Shown here piece by piece: positions 35,545 through 43,229 of a stretch of DNA of 64,000 bases. The DNA comes from CAZYQW01 sp964649825 (lineage in GTDB: Bacteria; Planctomycetota; B15-G4; JADJEK01): the NCBI GenBank assembly GCA_964649825.1, contig CAZYQW010000004.1, positions 62,001 to 126,000 of the forward strand, in the 5' to 3' direction. Every line of letters begins with the position of its first letter. Within the stretch, counting starts at the first letter, position 1. The notes beneath the pieces were generated by a model. That model saw only the letters and a list, made by a program, of their open reading frames with translations. It had not been told where the DNA came from and did no database searches. The translations under genes were made by a program, and so were the position numbers.

Positions 35545-36645
35545 TCAGCCGCGAGCGCGGCTCGCGACGAACGTCTGGAACGTGGGGTCGGCGCGGAGCG
35601 CGCGGAGGACCCGCTCGGCCTGCTTCGCGCATCCCTGGTCGGTGAAGTGCACCGAGTCGCGGAAGTGCTCGTCGTCGCCCGGGATCGAGTTCTCCTCGCC
35701 GATGAGCACGGCGCCCGTCTCCCGCGCGACGTCGACGATCGCCCGGTTGTAGGCCGCGAAGCCGTCGAGCAGGCGATCGACGTCCATGTACGGCATGTAG
35801 TAGAGGCTCGTGTTGCAGGACTTGAGCTTCTCTTCCGGCGACTGATCCGCGCGCAGCCGCGTGGAGAACGTCACCAGCGCGACGACGCTCGCGCGCGACC
35901 TCGCCTCCGCGACCAGGTCACGAAGCTCGGCGCGGAACTCGTCGGCGAGCTGGTCCGCGTCGAAGTCGAGCCGCCCCGCTCCCGCGGACGACGCCTGCTG
36001 GCGCGCCATCACCCGGAGGTTCTTCTCGATCAGGTTCCACGCGACGGAGATCTCGGCCAGGAAGCTCGCCTTGCCGCCCTCGCCGGTGAAGATCCCGTTT
36101 GCCTCGGCCAGGTCGCGCGTGTCGCGGCTGAGGTCGTTCGTCGCGTGGTAGATGACGACGACGTCCGGGTCGAAGCGCGCGACGCGGTGGATCAGGTTGA
36201 GCTTCGAGTCGACGGCCTTGAACGCCGGCACGCCCGCGTTGATGCCGTCGAACCGTACGCCGAGCCGACTGTCGTTCAATCCCACGGTCACCCGCGCCGG
36301 CCAGGTGTTCTCGTCTCCTTCGACCTCGGCGCAGAACGTCGTCGATGCACCGAGGAACGCGATCCGGACGGTGCCGGCGGGTTTCGGGTCGGTGACGTCC
36401 TCGCCGCGAAAGCCCTGCGCGTTGATGTGGACGAAACCCACGTCCTGGTTCGGCTTCGGGACGATGAGGCCGGAGCTCGGCTCGCGGACCGTCTCGTACA
36501 GGTCGTTGTCCGTGCGACCGTACTTGAGGTGCAGGCGAACGCGCGCGGCGACCTCGAGCACCGACGCGCCGAGCAGGAACACGCCGGCCACGAGCAGGAG
36601 CTTGCGGCCGAGCGGCGTCTTCGGCTTGGGTTCCGTGGCCGGCAT
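35545..36645 (-). CDS. membrane-anchored SGNH/GDSL-type hydrolase
   Basis: 366 residues. One N-terminal TM (about 15-35) and an exported SGNH domain: the nucleophile block FLGASTTF (Ser near 105), a second block with INAG, a third block HATNDL, and the final FRDSVHFTDQG carrying the Asp-His pair. These enzymes deacylate or hydrolyse esters of polysaccharides and lipids. The start could be the ATG at 36645 (chosen; no overlap) or a GTG at 36666 that would overlap the DUF501 gene by 14 bases. It is directly downstream of DUF501. Confidence 0.82.
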   Translation of the reverse strand: MPATEPKPKTPLGRKLLLVAGVFLLGASVLEVAARVRLHLKYGRTDNDLYETVREPSSGLIVPKPNQDVGFVHINAQGFRGEDVTDPKPAGTVRIAFLGASTTFCAEVEGDENTWPARVTVGLNDSRLGVRFDGINAGVPAFKAVDSKLNLIHRVARFDPDVVVIYHATNDLSRDTRDLAEANGIFTGEGGKASFLAEISVAWNLIEKNLRVMARQQASSAGAGRLDFDADQLADEFRAELRDLVAEARSRASVVALVTFSTRLRADQSPEEKLKSCNTSLYYMPYMDVDRLLDGFAAYNRAIVDVARETGAVLIGEENSIPGDDEHFRDSVHFTDQGCAKQAERVLRALRADPTFQTFVASRARG

Positions 36646-36652
36646 CGTCCGC

Positions 36653-37183
36653 CTATCGGCCGCCACCGATGGCGGAGTGGAGCGACGTACGTGAGGCCGT
36701 CGTCGAGATCGAGCACCGCGGAGCAGAGTCGTGCTCCTCGAACCACGAGCCGATCATCGCACCGCGTGCGAGGTGGTGCGCGTAGTGGACGTGGAGGCAC
36801 TTGACGCGCGCGAAGGTCGAGAGTCCCCCGATCCCGCGGTCGAGGAGGCTGGCGGCAAGGGGAGTGCCGCGAACGCGATCGCGGTCGTCCGCGCGGATCA
36901 GGCTCCACCGTTCGGCAATATAGGCGCGGTGGTCGGCGCGGACGCCGCCGGCGAGCGTCGCGTCGCGCCCGATCGCGCGCTCGATCCGCCGGATCCCGCC
37001 GGCCGCCTCGATGCGCGACAACTCGTCCGCCAAGGACGGGCAGACGAGCCAGAAGAGGGTCGGGAACGGCTCGAGGCGTCCGTCCACGCGGCGCAGCGGG
37101 TAGCAGCGCACGACCGCCGGATGTCCGGTCGGACAGGTCCGTTCGACGTGCGTTTCGACGTCTTCGTACTTCAGGGGGCGCAT
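36653..37183 (-). CDS. DUF501 family protein
   Basis: 176 residues. The conserved features of DUF501 are present: CPTGHPAVVRCYPL, FPTLFWLVCPSL, ELSRIEAAGG and the His-rich VKCLHVHYAHHLA. The biochemical role of the family is unknown; in other bacteria it is encoded beside enolase or FtsB-type division genes. Here it precedes the SGNH hydrolase by 7 bases. The last 25 residues after IGSWFEEH are a non-conserved Ser-rich tail. A GTG at 37207 would add eight residues. Confidence 0.85.
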   Translation of the reverse strand: MRPLKYEDVETHVERTCPTGHPAVVRCYPLRRVDGRLEPFPTLFWLVCPSLADELSRIEAAGGIRRIERAIGRDATLAGGVRADHRAYIAERWSLIRADDRDRVRGTPLAASLLDRGIGGLSTFARVKCLHVHYAHHLARGAMIGSWFEEHDSAPRCSISTTASRTSLHSAIGGGR

Positions 37184-37308
37184 GGGCCGCCGAAGATACC
37201 AAAGCACGAAAGCCTGACGTCAGCTTCGCCGTCGTTTGATGAAGCGCCGAGCCGGTCGGCTTTGGTAGGAGAAGAGCTGGCCCGAGAACGCGAGTGGAGG
37301 TCGAGCGG

Positions 37309-39984
37309 ATGTCGCCCGAATCGCCCGTTACGCAGTCACCGACGGCGGATGCGGAGCAGCGGCGCCTCGCCGAGGAGGCGCGACGCGAGTTGAATTGGAA
37401 GCGCTGGGGGCCCTACCTGTCCGAGCGACAGTGGGGCACCGTCCGCGAGGACTACTCGGAGGACGGAGACAGTTGGCGGTACTTCCCGTTCGACGACGCG
37501 GCGCGACGCGCGTATCGCTGGGGCGAGGACGGGCTGCTCGGCCTGACCGATCGCGAGTGTCGACTCTGCTTCGCGCTCGTGCTCTGGAACGGCCGCGACC
37601 CGATCCTGAAGGAGCGGTTGTTCGGCCTCTCCGGCCCGGAGGGCAACCACGGCGAGGACGTGAAGGAGGTCTACTTCTATCTCGACGCCACGCCGACCGC
37701 GAGCTACCTGAAGGCGCTCTACAAGTACCCGCAGCGCGCGTTCCCCTACGACGAGCTCCGTCGCACCAACCAGCGGCGCGACCGCACGACCGCGGAGTAC
37801 GAGCTCACCGACACCGACGCGTTCGACGGCGGCCGCTACTTCGACGTCTTCGCCGAGTACGCGAAGGCGTCTCCCGACGACGTGCTGATCCGGCTGACCT
37901 GCGTCAACCACGGTCCGGAGGCGGCGAGGCTCCACCTCCTGCCGACGCTCTGGTTCCGCAACACGTGGACGTGGCGGAACGCCTACGAGGAGTGGGGGCG
38001 CCCGACGCTCGAGCACGAGCACGAGGACCGCATCCGAGTCGCTCACGAGTCGCTCGGTCGGTTCTCGTTCTACTTCGAGTCGTCCTCGGGCGGCGTCGAG
38101 CCCGACCCGGTGTTCACGGAGAACGAGACCAACGTCGCGTCGATGTACGGCGTGCCGAATCCGAGCCCCTACGTGAAGGACGCGTTCGGTCGCTACGTGG
38201 TCGAAGGCAGGAAGGACGTCGTGAACCCCGCGCGTCGCGGCACCAAGGCGGCGCTCGTGTACGCGCTCGAGATCCCCGCCGGGGCGAGCGAGACCGTCCG
38301 GCTCCGGTTGTCGGCGGACGTCGAACCGCCGTCCGCGCCGTTCGGCCCGGCGTTCGACGCGACGTTCGAGCGCCGGATCGCGGAGGCCGACGCGTTCTAC
38401 GACGCGCTGCACCGCGATCTCGACCCGGCTCGCCGCGCCGTCTGTCGCCAGGCGTACGCCGGCTTGGTCTGGAACAAGCAGTTCTACCACTACATCGTCC
38501 AGGACTGGCTGAAGGGCGATCCCGGTCAGCCGCCGCCGCCGCCGGGACGCCAGTCGGTGCGGAACTCCGACTGGCGCCACCTGTTCAACCGCGACGTCAT
38601 CTCGATGCCGGACAAATGGGAGTATCCCTGGTACGCCGCCTGGGACGTCGCGTTCCACATGGTCCCGTTCACCCGGATCGACCCGCGGTTCGCGAAGGAG
38701 CAGATCCTGCTCTTCCTGCGCGAGTGGTACATGCACCCGAACGGTCAGATCCCCGCGTACGAATGGGAGTTCTCCGACGTGAACCCGCCCGTGCACGCGT
38801 GGGCGGCGTGGCGCGTCTACGAGCACGAGGCCGCGTTGGGGCGGCCGGACGTCCTCTTCCTCGCGCGCGCGTTCCACAAGCTCGTCCTGAACTTCACCTG
38901 GTGGGTGAACCGCAAGGACCCGCGCGGCGATCACCTCTTCTCGGGCGGGTTCCTCGGGCTCGACAACATCGGCGTGTTCGATCGGTCGCAGCCGTTGCCG
39001 ACGGGCGGGCACCTCGAGCAGGCGGACGGCACCGCGTGGATGGCGTTCTACTGCTCGACGATGTTGACGATCGCGCTCGAGCTCGCGAAGCATGACCCGG
39101 CGATGGAGGACATGGCCTCGAAGTTCTTCGAGCACTTCCTCGCGATCGTCGACGCGATGAACCGGATCGACGGCAGCGGCCTCTGGGACGAGCACGACGG
39201 CTTCTACCACGACCACCTGCACCACGACGGGCAGGCGGTCCCGCTGCGCGTGCGGTCGCTGGTCGGCATCATCCCCCTCTTCGCCGCGACCGTCCTCGAG
39301 CAGGACGTCATCGATCGACTGCCGGGGTTCAAGAAGCGGACCGAGTGGTTCCTGAAGAACCGTCGCGACCTCGCGCGGCACATCGCGTACCTCGAGACCG
39401 ACGCGTCGGGGAAGCGGCGGCTGCTGTCGGTGCCGTCGCAGGACCGCCTGCGCCACGTGCTCCGCTACCTGCTCGACGAGAGCGAGTTCCTCTCCGACTA
39501 CGGCATCCGATCGTTGTCGAAGGTGCACGAGGCGAAGCCGTTCCATTTCAACGTCGCGGGACGGTCGTGGACCGTGAAGTACGTGCCGGGCGAATCCGAC
39601 TCCGGGATGTTCGGGGGAAACTCGAACTGGCGCGGGCCGATCTGGCTTCCCCTCAACTACCTGATCGTCGAGGCGATCGATCGCTACCACCACTTCTACG
39701 GTGACGCGTTCCTGATCGAGTGCCCGACCGGGTCGGGCCGACTCGTCACGCTCGCGGCAGTGGCGGCCGAGATCGTGTCGCGCCTCGAGCGGCTGTTCTT
39801 GCCGGATTCCGGCGGCCGCCGCCCGTGTCACGGAGCAGAAGAGCAATTCCGGCGCTCCGATTGGTGCGACCAAATGCTCTTCCACGAGTACTTCCACGGC
39901 GACACCGGCCGCGGCCTCGGCGCGTCGCATCAGACGGGATGGACCGCGCTGATCGCTTCGCTGTTGGAGCGCGATCGAACGTGA
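37309..39984 (+). CDS. GH63-like glucosidase (mannosylglycerate-hydrolase/MOGS type)
   Basis: 891 residues from an ATG at 37309 with GGAGG eight bases upstream. A large (alpha/alpha)6-type glycoside hydrolase; the N-terminus has ERQWGTVREDYSEDGDSW and GEDGLLGL, the catalytic part has WDVAFHMVPF, QIPAYEWEFSDVNPPVHAWA and GNSNWRGPIWLPLNYL, and a C-terminal HQTGWTALIA, typical of bacterial proteins annotated as glucosidase of family GH63. No signal peptide, so it is cytoplasmic. Catalytic acids are probably in EWEFSD and late EYFHGD motifs. Its stop codon lies inside the first unit of a tandem repeat (39982-40037). Substrate likely an alpha-glucoside or compatible solute. Confidence 0.85.
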   Translation: MSPESPVTQSPTADAEQRRLAEEARRELNWKRWGPYLSERQWGTVREDYSEDGDSWRYFPFDDAARRAYRWGEDGLLGLTDRECRLCFALVLWNGRDPILKERLFGLSGPEGNHGEDVKEVYFYLDATPTASYLKALYKYPQRAFPYDELRRTNQRRDRTTAEYELTDTDAFDGGRYFDVFAEYAKASPDDVLIRLTCVNHGPEAARLHLLPTLWFRNTWTWRNAYEEWGRPTLEHEHEDRIRVAHESLGRFSFYFESSSGGVEPDPVFTENETNVASMYGVPNPSPYVKDAFGRYVVEGRKDVVNPARRGTKAALVYALEIPAGASETVRLRLSADVEPPSAPFGPAFDATFERRIAEADAFYDALHRDLDPARRAVCRQAYAGLVWNKQFYHYIVQDWLKGDPGQPPPPPGRQSVRNSDWRHLFNRDVISMPDKWEYPWYAAWDVAFHMVPFTRIDPRFAKEQILLFLREWYMHPNGQIPAYEWEFSDVNPPVHAWAAWRVYEHEAALGRPDVLFLARAFHKLVLNFTWWVNRKDPRGDHLFSGGFLGLDNIGVFDRSQPLPTGGHLEQADGTAWMAFYCSTMLTIALELAKHDPAMEDMASKFFEHFLAIVDAMNRIDGSGLWDEHDGFYHDHLHHDGQAVPLRVRSLVGIIPLFAATVLEQDVIDRLPGFKKRTEWFLKNRRDLARHIAYLETDASGKRRLLSVPSQDRLRHVLRYLLDESEFLSDYGIRSLSKVHEAKPFHFNVAGRSWTVKYVPGESDSGMFGGNSNWRGPIWLPLNYLIVEAIDRYHHFYGDAFLIECPTGSGRLVTLAAVAAEIVSRLERLFLPDSGGRRPCHGAEEQFRRSDWCDQMLFHEYFHGDTGRGLGASHQTGWTALIASLLERDRT

Positions 39985-40037
39985 CCGAGGTGACCGAGGT
40001 GACCGGGATGACCGGGATGAAGCGGGATGAAGCGGGG
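39982..40037 (+). repeat. short tandem repeat overlapping a stop codon
   Basis: Six units in a row: TGACCGAGG twice, TGACCGGGA twice, TGAAGCGGGA, TGAAGCGGGG. The stop TGA of the glucosidase gene is the first three bases of unit one. It fills most of the gap to the oppositely oriented psd gene. Confidence 0.85.
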
Positions 40038-40061
40038 CGGATCGATGGACCGCCCCCGCAC

Positions 40062-40718
40062 CTATTGCGCTCGCCGGAACATCACCGTCTGCGCCCCGTG
40101 CACGGTCTCCGTCACCGCGACCTTCGCCTCGAACCCCGACTCCTTCTCGACGATCAGCTCGGTGTACGAACCGAACTTGATCATTCCCATCCGCTGTCCG
40201 CGTTCGACGCGATCTCCCACGCTGACCGGGCAGACGATTCGTCGCGCGATCAGCCCCGCGACCTGGCGCACGAGGACGCGCCGTCCGTCGTCGAGCTGGA
40301 TGCCGATCGCGTTCGCTTCGTTCTCCTCGATCGACCGCGGATCGCGGGCGTCGAGGAACCGGCCTGGCGTGTACTTGACGAACTCGACCACGCCGGCGCC
40401 CGGCGAACGGTTCACGTGCACGTCGAACACCGAGAGGAAGATGCCGACGCGGATCCCGCGGCCACGGAGGTAGAGCGGCTCGTCGACCTCGAGCACGTTC
40501 ACGACGGTGCCGTCGGCCGGCGACACGAGAGTGCCCTCGTCGCTCGGGGTCGCACGTTCCGGATCGCGAAAGAACGAGAGGGTGAAGACGGCGAGCGCGA
40601 ACAGGAGGACCGACACCGGCCAGAGTCCGAAGGCCCAGGTCGCGACGCCGGCCGCGGCGGGAACCACCGCGAAGAGAAGGATCTGGGGAGTTCCGTGGGG
40701 AGTGAGGGGAATGCGCAC
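40062..40718 (-). CDS. psd: phosphatidylserine decarboxylase (short, Psd-type)
   Basis: 218 residues from a GTG at 40718. Converts phosphatidylserine to phosphatidylethanolamine at the membrane. Two TM helices (about 12-50), then SPADGTVVNV, the catalytic-pocket motif FLSVFDVHVNRSPGAG, and the self-cleavage site FGSYTELI near the C-terminus, where the Ser becomes the pyruvoyl group. The short length and missing N-terminal extension match the Psd-B/archaetidylserine type. No pss gene is adjacent. Confidence 0.9.
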   Translation of the reverse strand: MRIPLTPHGTPQILLFAVVPAAAGVATWAFGLWPVSVLLFALAVFTLSFFRDPERATPSDEGTLVSPADGTVVNVLEVDEPLYLRGRGIRVGIFLSVFDVHVNRSPGAGVVEFVKYTPGRFLDARDPRSIEENEANAIGIQLDDGRRVLVRQVAGLIARRIVCPVSVGDRVERGQRMGMIKFGSYTELIVEKESGFEAKVAVTETVHGAQTVMFRRAQ

Positions 40719-40832
40719 GTCGAGGTTTGCCGTTCGAAAGCGTGAAAGTCGAGCCGAGGATGCTAGTTATGCTGAGACCATTCGTCAAACCTCGTCAAAT
40801 CGGACGCCGCCAACGCGGAGATCGCTTTCGAA

Positions 40833-41306
40833 ATGGAATCACGCGCCGTCGACCTTGCCGAGCTGGAGGGCTTGCTGGCATCCGCGACCGGTCGTCCGTC
40901 GATCGTCCATCACTTCGCGACGTGGTGCGATCCGTGCGCGGAGGAGCTCCCGATTCTCGCCCGGCTGCTCGAGGGGTTCGAGGGTGACGTCCCGTTCCGC
41001 GTCGCGGTCGCCTGGGACCTCTTCATGACGCCGGTCCGTCCCGAGGAGGCGGTGCGCGCATGCGCCGGCTTCCTCGAGCGGCTCGGCGGCTCCTTCGACC
41101 GGCTGCTCGTCTACACGGGCGAGCCGGAGGCCCTCTTCGCCAGCCAGGGAATCGTGAACCGGACCGTTCCCTTCACCGACGTTCGCGACGCAAGCGGCGC
41201 TTTGGTCGCATCGTTCCCCGAGCCGATCTTCGAGGAGGCGGAGCAGGAACGGCTGCTCGCCGCGCTGCGTGGAGCGGCCACGGCCGGCGACGGAGGTGCG
41301 AGATGA
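40833..41306 (+). CDS. thioredoxin-fold protein (TlpA-like), cytoplasmic
   Basis: 157 residues with the redox motif ATWCDPC (Cys32, Cys35) after a beta strand SIVHHF, and a later cis-Pro-type turn RTVPFTDVRDASG. No signal peptide or TM, unlike most TlpA/ResA proteins, so a cytoplasmic thiol reductase or thioredoxin-like role is likely. The stop overlaps the ATG of the PTPS gene (ATGA), so the two are coupled. Confidence 0.85.
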   Translation: MESRAVDLAELEGLLASATGRPSIVHHFATWCDPCAEELPILARLLEGFEGDVPFRVAVAWDLFMTPVRPEEAVRACAGFLERLGGSFDRLLVYTGEPEALFASQGIVNRTVPFTDVRDASGALVASFPEPIFEEAEQERLLAALRGAATAGDGGAR

Positions 41307-41815
41307 GCGTGTCGCGGAGCGAACGAACGGAACGGAGCGAGGCGCGCGTCGAGCCGCAGCACCGTCCGTTGACCGCGGCCGGCCCCGTCTTCGTGACGCG
41401 CAGCGCGACGTTCTCGGCGAGCCATCGACTCTTCAACCCGACGTACTCGGACGAGGAGAACGACCGGATCTTCGGGATCTGCAACAACCGGAACGGCCAC
41501 GGACACAACTATCGGATCGAGGTCACCGTGAGGGGCGAGGTCGACTCCGGGACCGGGATGGTGGTCAACCTGCGCGACCTGAAGCGCGTGATCGAGGAGT
41601 GCATCCTCGAGGAGTGCGACCACCGTCATCTCAACCTCGACGTGCCGTGGCTCGACGGCGTCATTCCGACCGCCGAGAACCTGGCCGTCCAGTTCTGGCG
41701 CCGGCTCGAGCCGCACGTCGCGCCGGCGCGGCTCTTCCGGCTGCGGCTCTCCGAGTCGGAGGACAACGTGGCCGAGTACTTCGGACCGGACGGTGCTGCA
41801 TCCGAAGATCGGTGA
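41303..41815 (+). CDS. 6-pyruvoyl-tetrahydropterin synthase family protein (PTPS/QueD fold)
   Basis: 170 residues from an ATG at 41303 with GGAGG upstream. Zinc ligands are in SASHRLF and GHGHNY; the catalytic Cys is in GICNNRNGHGH. The CNNxNGHGHNY spacing and the DSGTGMVVNLRDLK stretch are those of the PTPS-II (mammalian-type) enzymes rather than short QueD proteins, which have C-x3-HGH. DHRHLN is also conserved. The reaction is likely conversion of dihydroneopterin triphosphate to 6-pyruvoyl- or 6-carboxy-tetrahydropterin. It is not adjacent to other queuosine genes. Confidence 0.85.
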   Translation: MSVSRSERTERSEARVEPQHRPLTAAGPVFVTRSATFSASHRLFNPTYSDEENDRIFGICNNRNGHGHNYRIEVTVRGEVDSGTGMVVNLRDLKRVIEECILEECDHRHLNLDVPWLDGVIPTAENLAVQFWRRLEPHVAPARLFRLRLSESEDNVAEYFGPDGAASEDR

Positions 41816-41858
41816 CCCTCGGCCGGGACCGGCGACTTCGGGCCGGAGATCGGATCGC

Positions 41859-42587
41859 GTGGCGGAGGAATCGGCACTGAACGCGGAACTGCCGCACCAC
41901 GCGTTGCCGCTCGAGCCGGCGGCCCGTCCCTGCTCGTACCTGCCGGGTCGCGTCGCGGTCGACGAGGCGTGGCTCGCGCCGGCGCTTCTGGTGGGTCTCT
42001 ATCGCGACCTGATGGATCGGAACTACCGGCGCTCCGGCCACGTCGTCTATCGGCCGCGCTGCCCCGACTGCCGGCTCTGCCGGCAGATCCGCGTCCCGAT
42101 CGATACGTTCCGCGCCAGCCGTTCTCAACGGCGTTGCCAGCGGAGGAACGCGGATCTCCGAGCTCTCGTCCAGCGGCCGGTCCTGACCGAGCAGAAGGTG
42201 GGCCTCTACGCTCGCTACCTCGCGCACCAGCACCGGTCGGGCGAGCAGGCGTCGGACGCGGCGTCGCTGCGGGACTTCCTCTACCGTTCCTGCGTCGACA
42301 CGATCGAGGTGGAGTACCGCGATTCCGACGATCGACTCCTCGCCGTGTCGCTGGTCGACGTCGACGGCGACGCGCTCTCGAGCGTCTACCACTACTTCGA
42401 CCCCGACCACCGCGATCGGAGCCTCGGCACTTTCTCCGCCCTCGCCGAAATCGAGGCCGGCCGCGCACACGGGCTGTCGTACTACTACCTCGGCTACTGG
42501 ATCCAAGGTTGCCGGACCATGGAGTACAAAGCCCGGTTCCGACCGCACGAGGTGCTGGTCGATGGCGAATGGAGACGCGTGGGCTGA
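41859..42587 (+). CDS. bpt: aspartate/glutamate leucyltransferase Bpt (ATE1-like)
   Basis: 242 residues from a GTG at 41859 (CGGAG ten bases upstream); a GTG at 41793 would overlap the PTPS gene. The N-terminal domain has PCSYLPGR and RPRCPDCRLCRQIRVPI, the cysteine-rich part of ATE-type transferases. The GNAT-like C-terminal domain has LGYWIQGCRTMEYKARFRP. The enzyme transfers leucine from Leu-tRNA to proteins with N-terminal Asp/Glu, feeding the N-degron pathway to ClpS/ClpAP. It is third in the thioredoxin-PTPS-Bpt unit. Confidence 0.9.
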   Translation: MAEESALNAELPHHALPLEPAARPCSYLPGRVAVDEAWLAPALLVGLYRDLMDRNYRRSGHVVYRPRCPDCRLCRQIRVPIDTFRASRSQRRCQRRNADLRALVQRPVLTEQKVGLYARYLAHQHRSGEQASDAASLRDFLYRSCVDTIEVEYRDSDDRLLAVSLVDVDGDALSSVYHYFDPDHRDRSLGTFSALAEIEAGRAHGLSYYYLGYWIQGCRTMEYKARFRPHEVLVDGEWRRVG

Positions 42588-42698
42588 CACTGAGGCCCTT
42601 CGAGAAGCCCTTCGGACGAATGTCGAGGCAACGCGACTCATCAACCGGCGTGCTCCATGCCGATGCATCCCTTCGGGTCCTGGTCCGGAAGGATGCAT

Positions 42699-43208
42699 AT
42701 GAGACTGTGGTGGGATTTTCTACGGATCTCTGCTTTCGTCGCACTCGCGGCATGGTTCGCCACGGCGTTCCGTCCGGGGGCCGCGAAACCGCCGGCCGAT
42801 CCGCGCGACGAACGAGCCCGTTGCGACATCCTCAGGATGATCGATGCGATCGAGCGTTGCCGCGAGGACATCGGCACCGAAGGACTGCGTCACGGTGCGC
42901 TCGCCACGGCGCGCGCGCTGATGGGGCCCGGCACCGTGCCGCGGGGCCCCCTCGATCCATCGAGCGCGAGCGACCTCGCCGACTTGCTGTGCCGGAACCG
43001 CCTTGGTCTGAGCAACTGGCACGGCCCGTACCTCGAGGCGATTCCGGAGGATCCCTGGGGCGGCGCGTACGTGATCACCTGGTCCGGGATGCGCTCGCGC
43101 CAGGACAACGTCTGGATCGTGTCGGCGGGGCCGAACGGCAAGCTCGATACGAAGGCGGCGGACACGCGGGCGCAGAACGACGACGTCGCGTTCGTGGTCT
43201 TCTGGTAG
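42699..43208 (+). CDS. GspG-like C-terminal domain protein with TM but no prepilin site
   Basis: 169 residues from an ATG at 42699 with GGAAGG six bases upstream. One TM helix (about 8-24) and a soluble domain with the type II secretion major pseudopilin signature: NWHGPYLEAIPEDPWGGAYVITW and later VSAGPNGKLDTKAADT, QNDDVAF, which form the calcium site and C-terminal sheet in GspG. The prepilin peptidase cleavage site (G followed by F-T-L-I-E) is absent, so it is not a processed pseudopilin in the usual way. Such stand-alone GspG-like proteins are frequent in planctomycetes; role unknown. Confidence 0.75.
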   Translation: MRLWWDFLRISAFVALAAWFATAFRPGAAKPPADPRDERARCDILRMIDAIERCREDIGTEGLRHGALATARALMGPGTVPRGPLDPSSASDLADLLCRNRLGLSNWHGPYLEAIPEDPWGGAYVITWSGMRSRQDNVWIVSAGPNGKLDTKAADTRAQNDDVAFVVFW

Positions 43209-43229
43209 CAAGCCGACCCGACGCACGAG

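Noticed and set aside
40763..40770. TAGTTAT-like string before the thioredoxin gene as a -10 box
   Set aside because: No -35 hexamer at suitable spacing (TTGCCG is about 30 bases away) and the string is weak.
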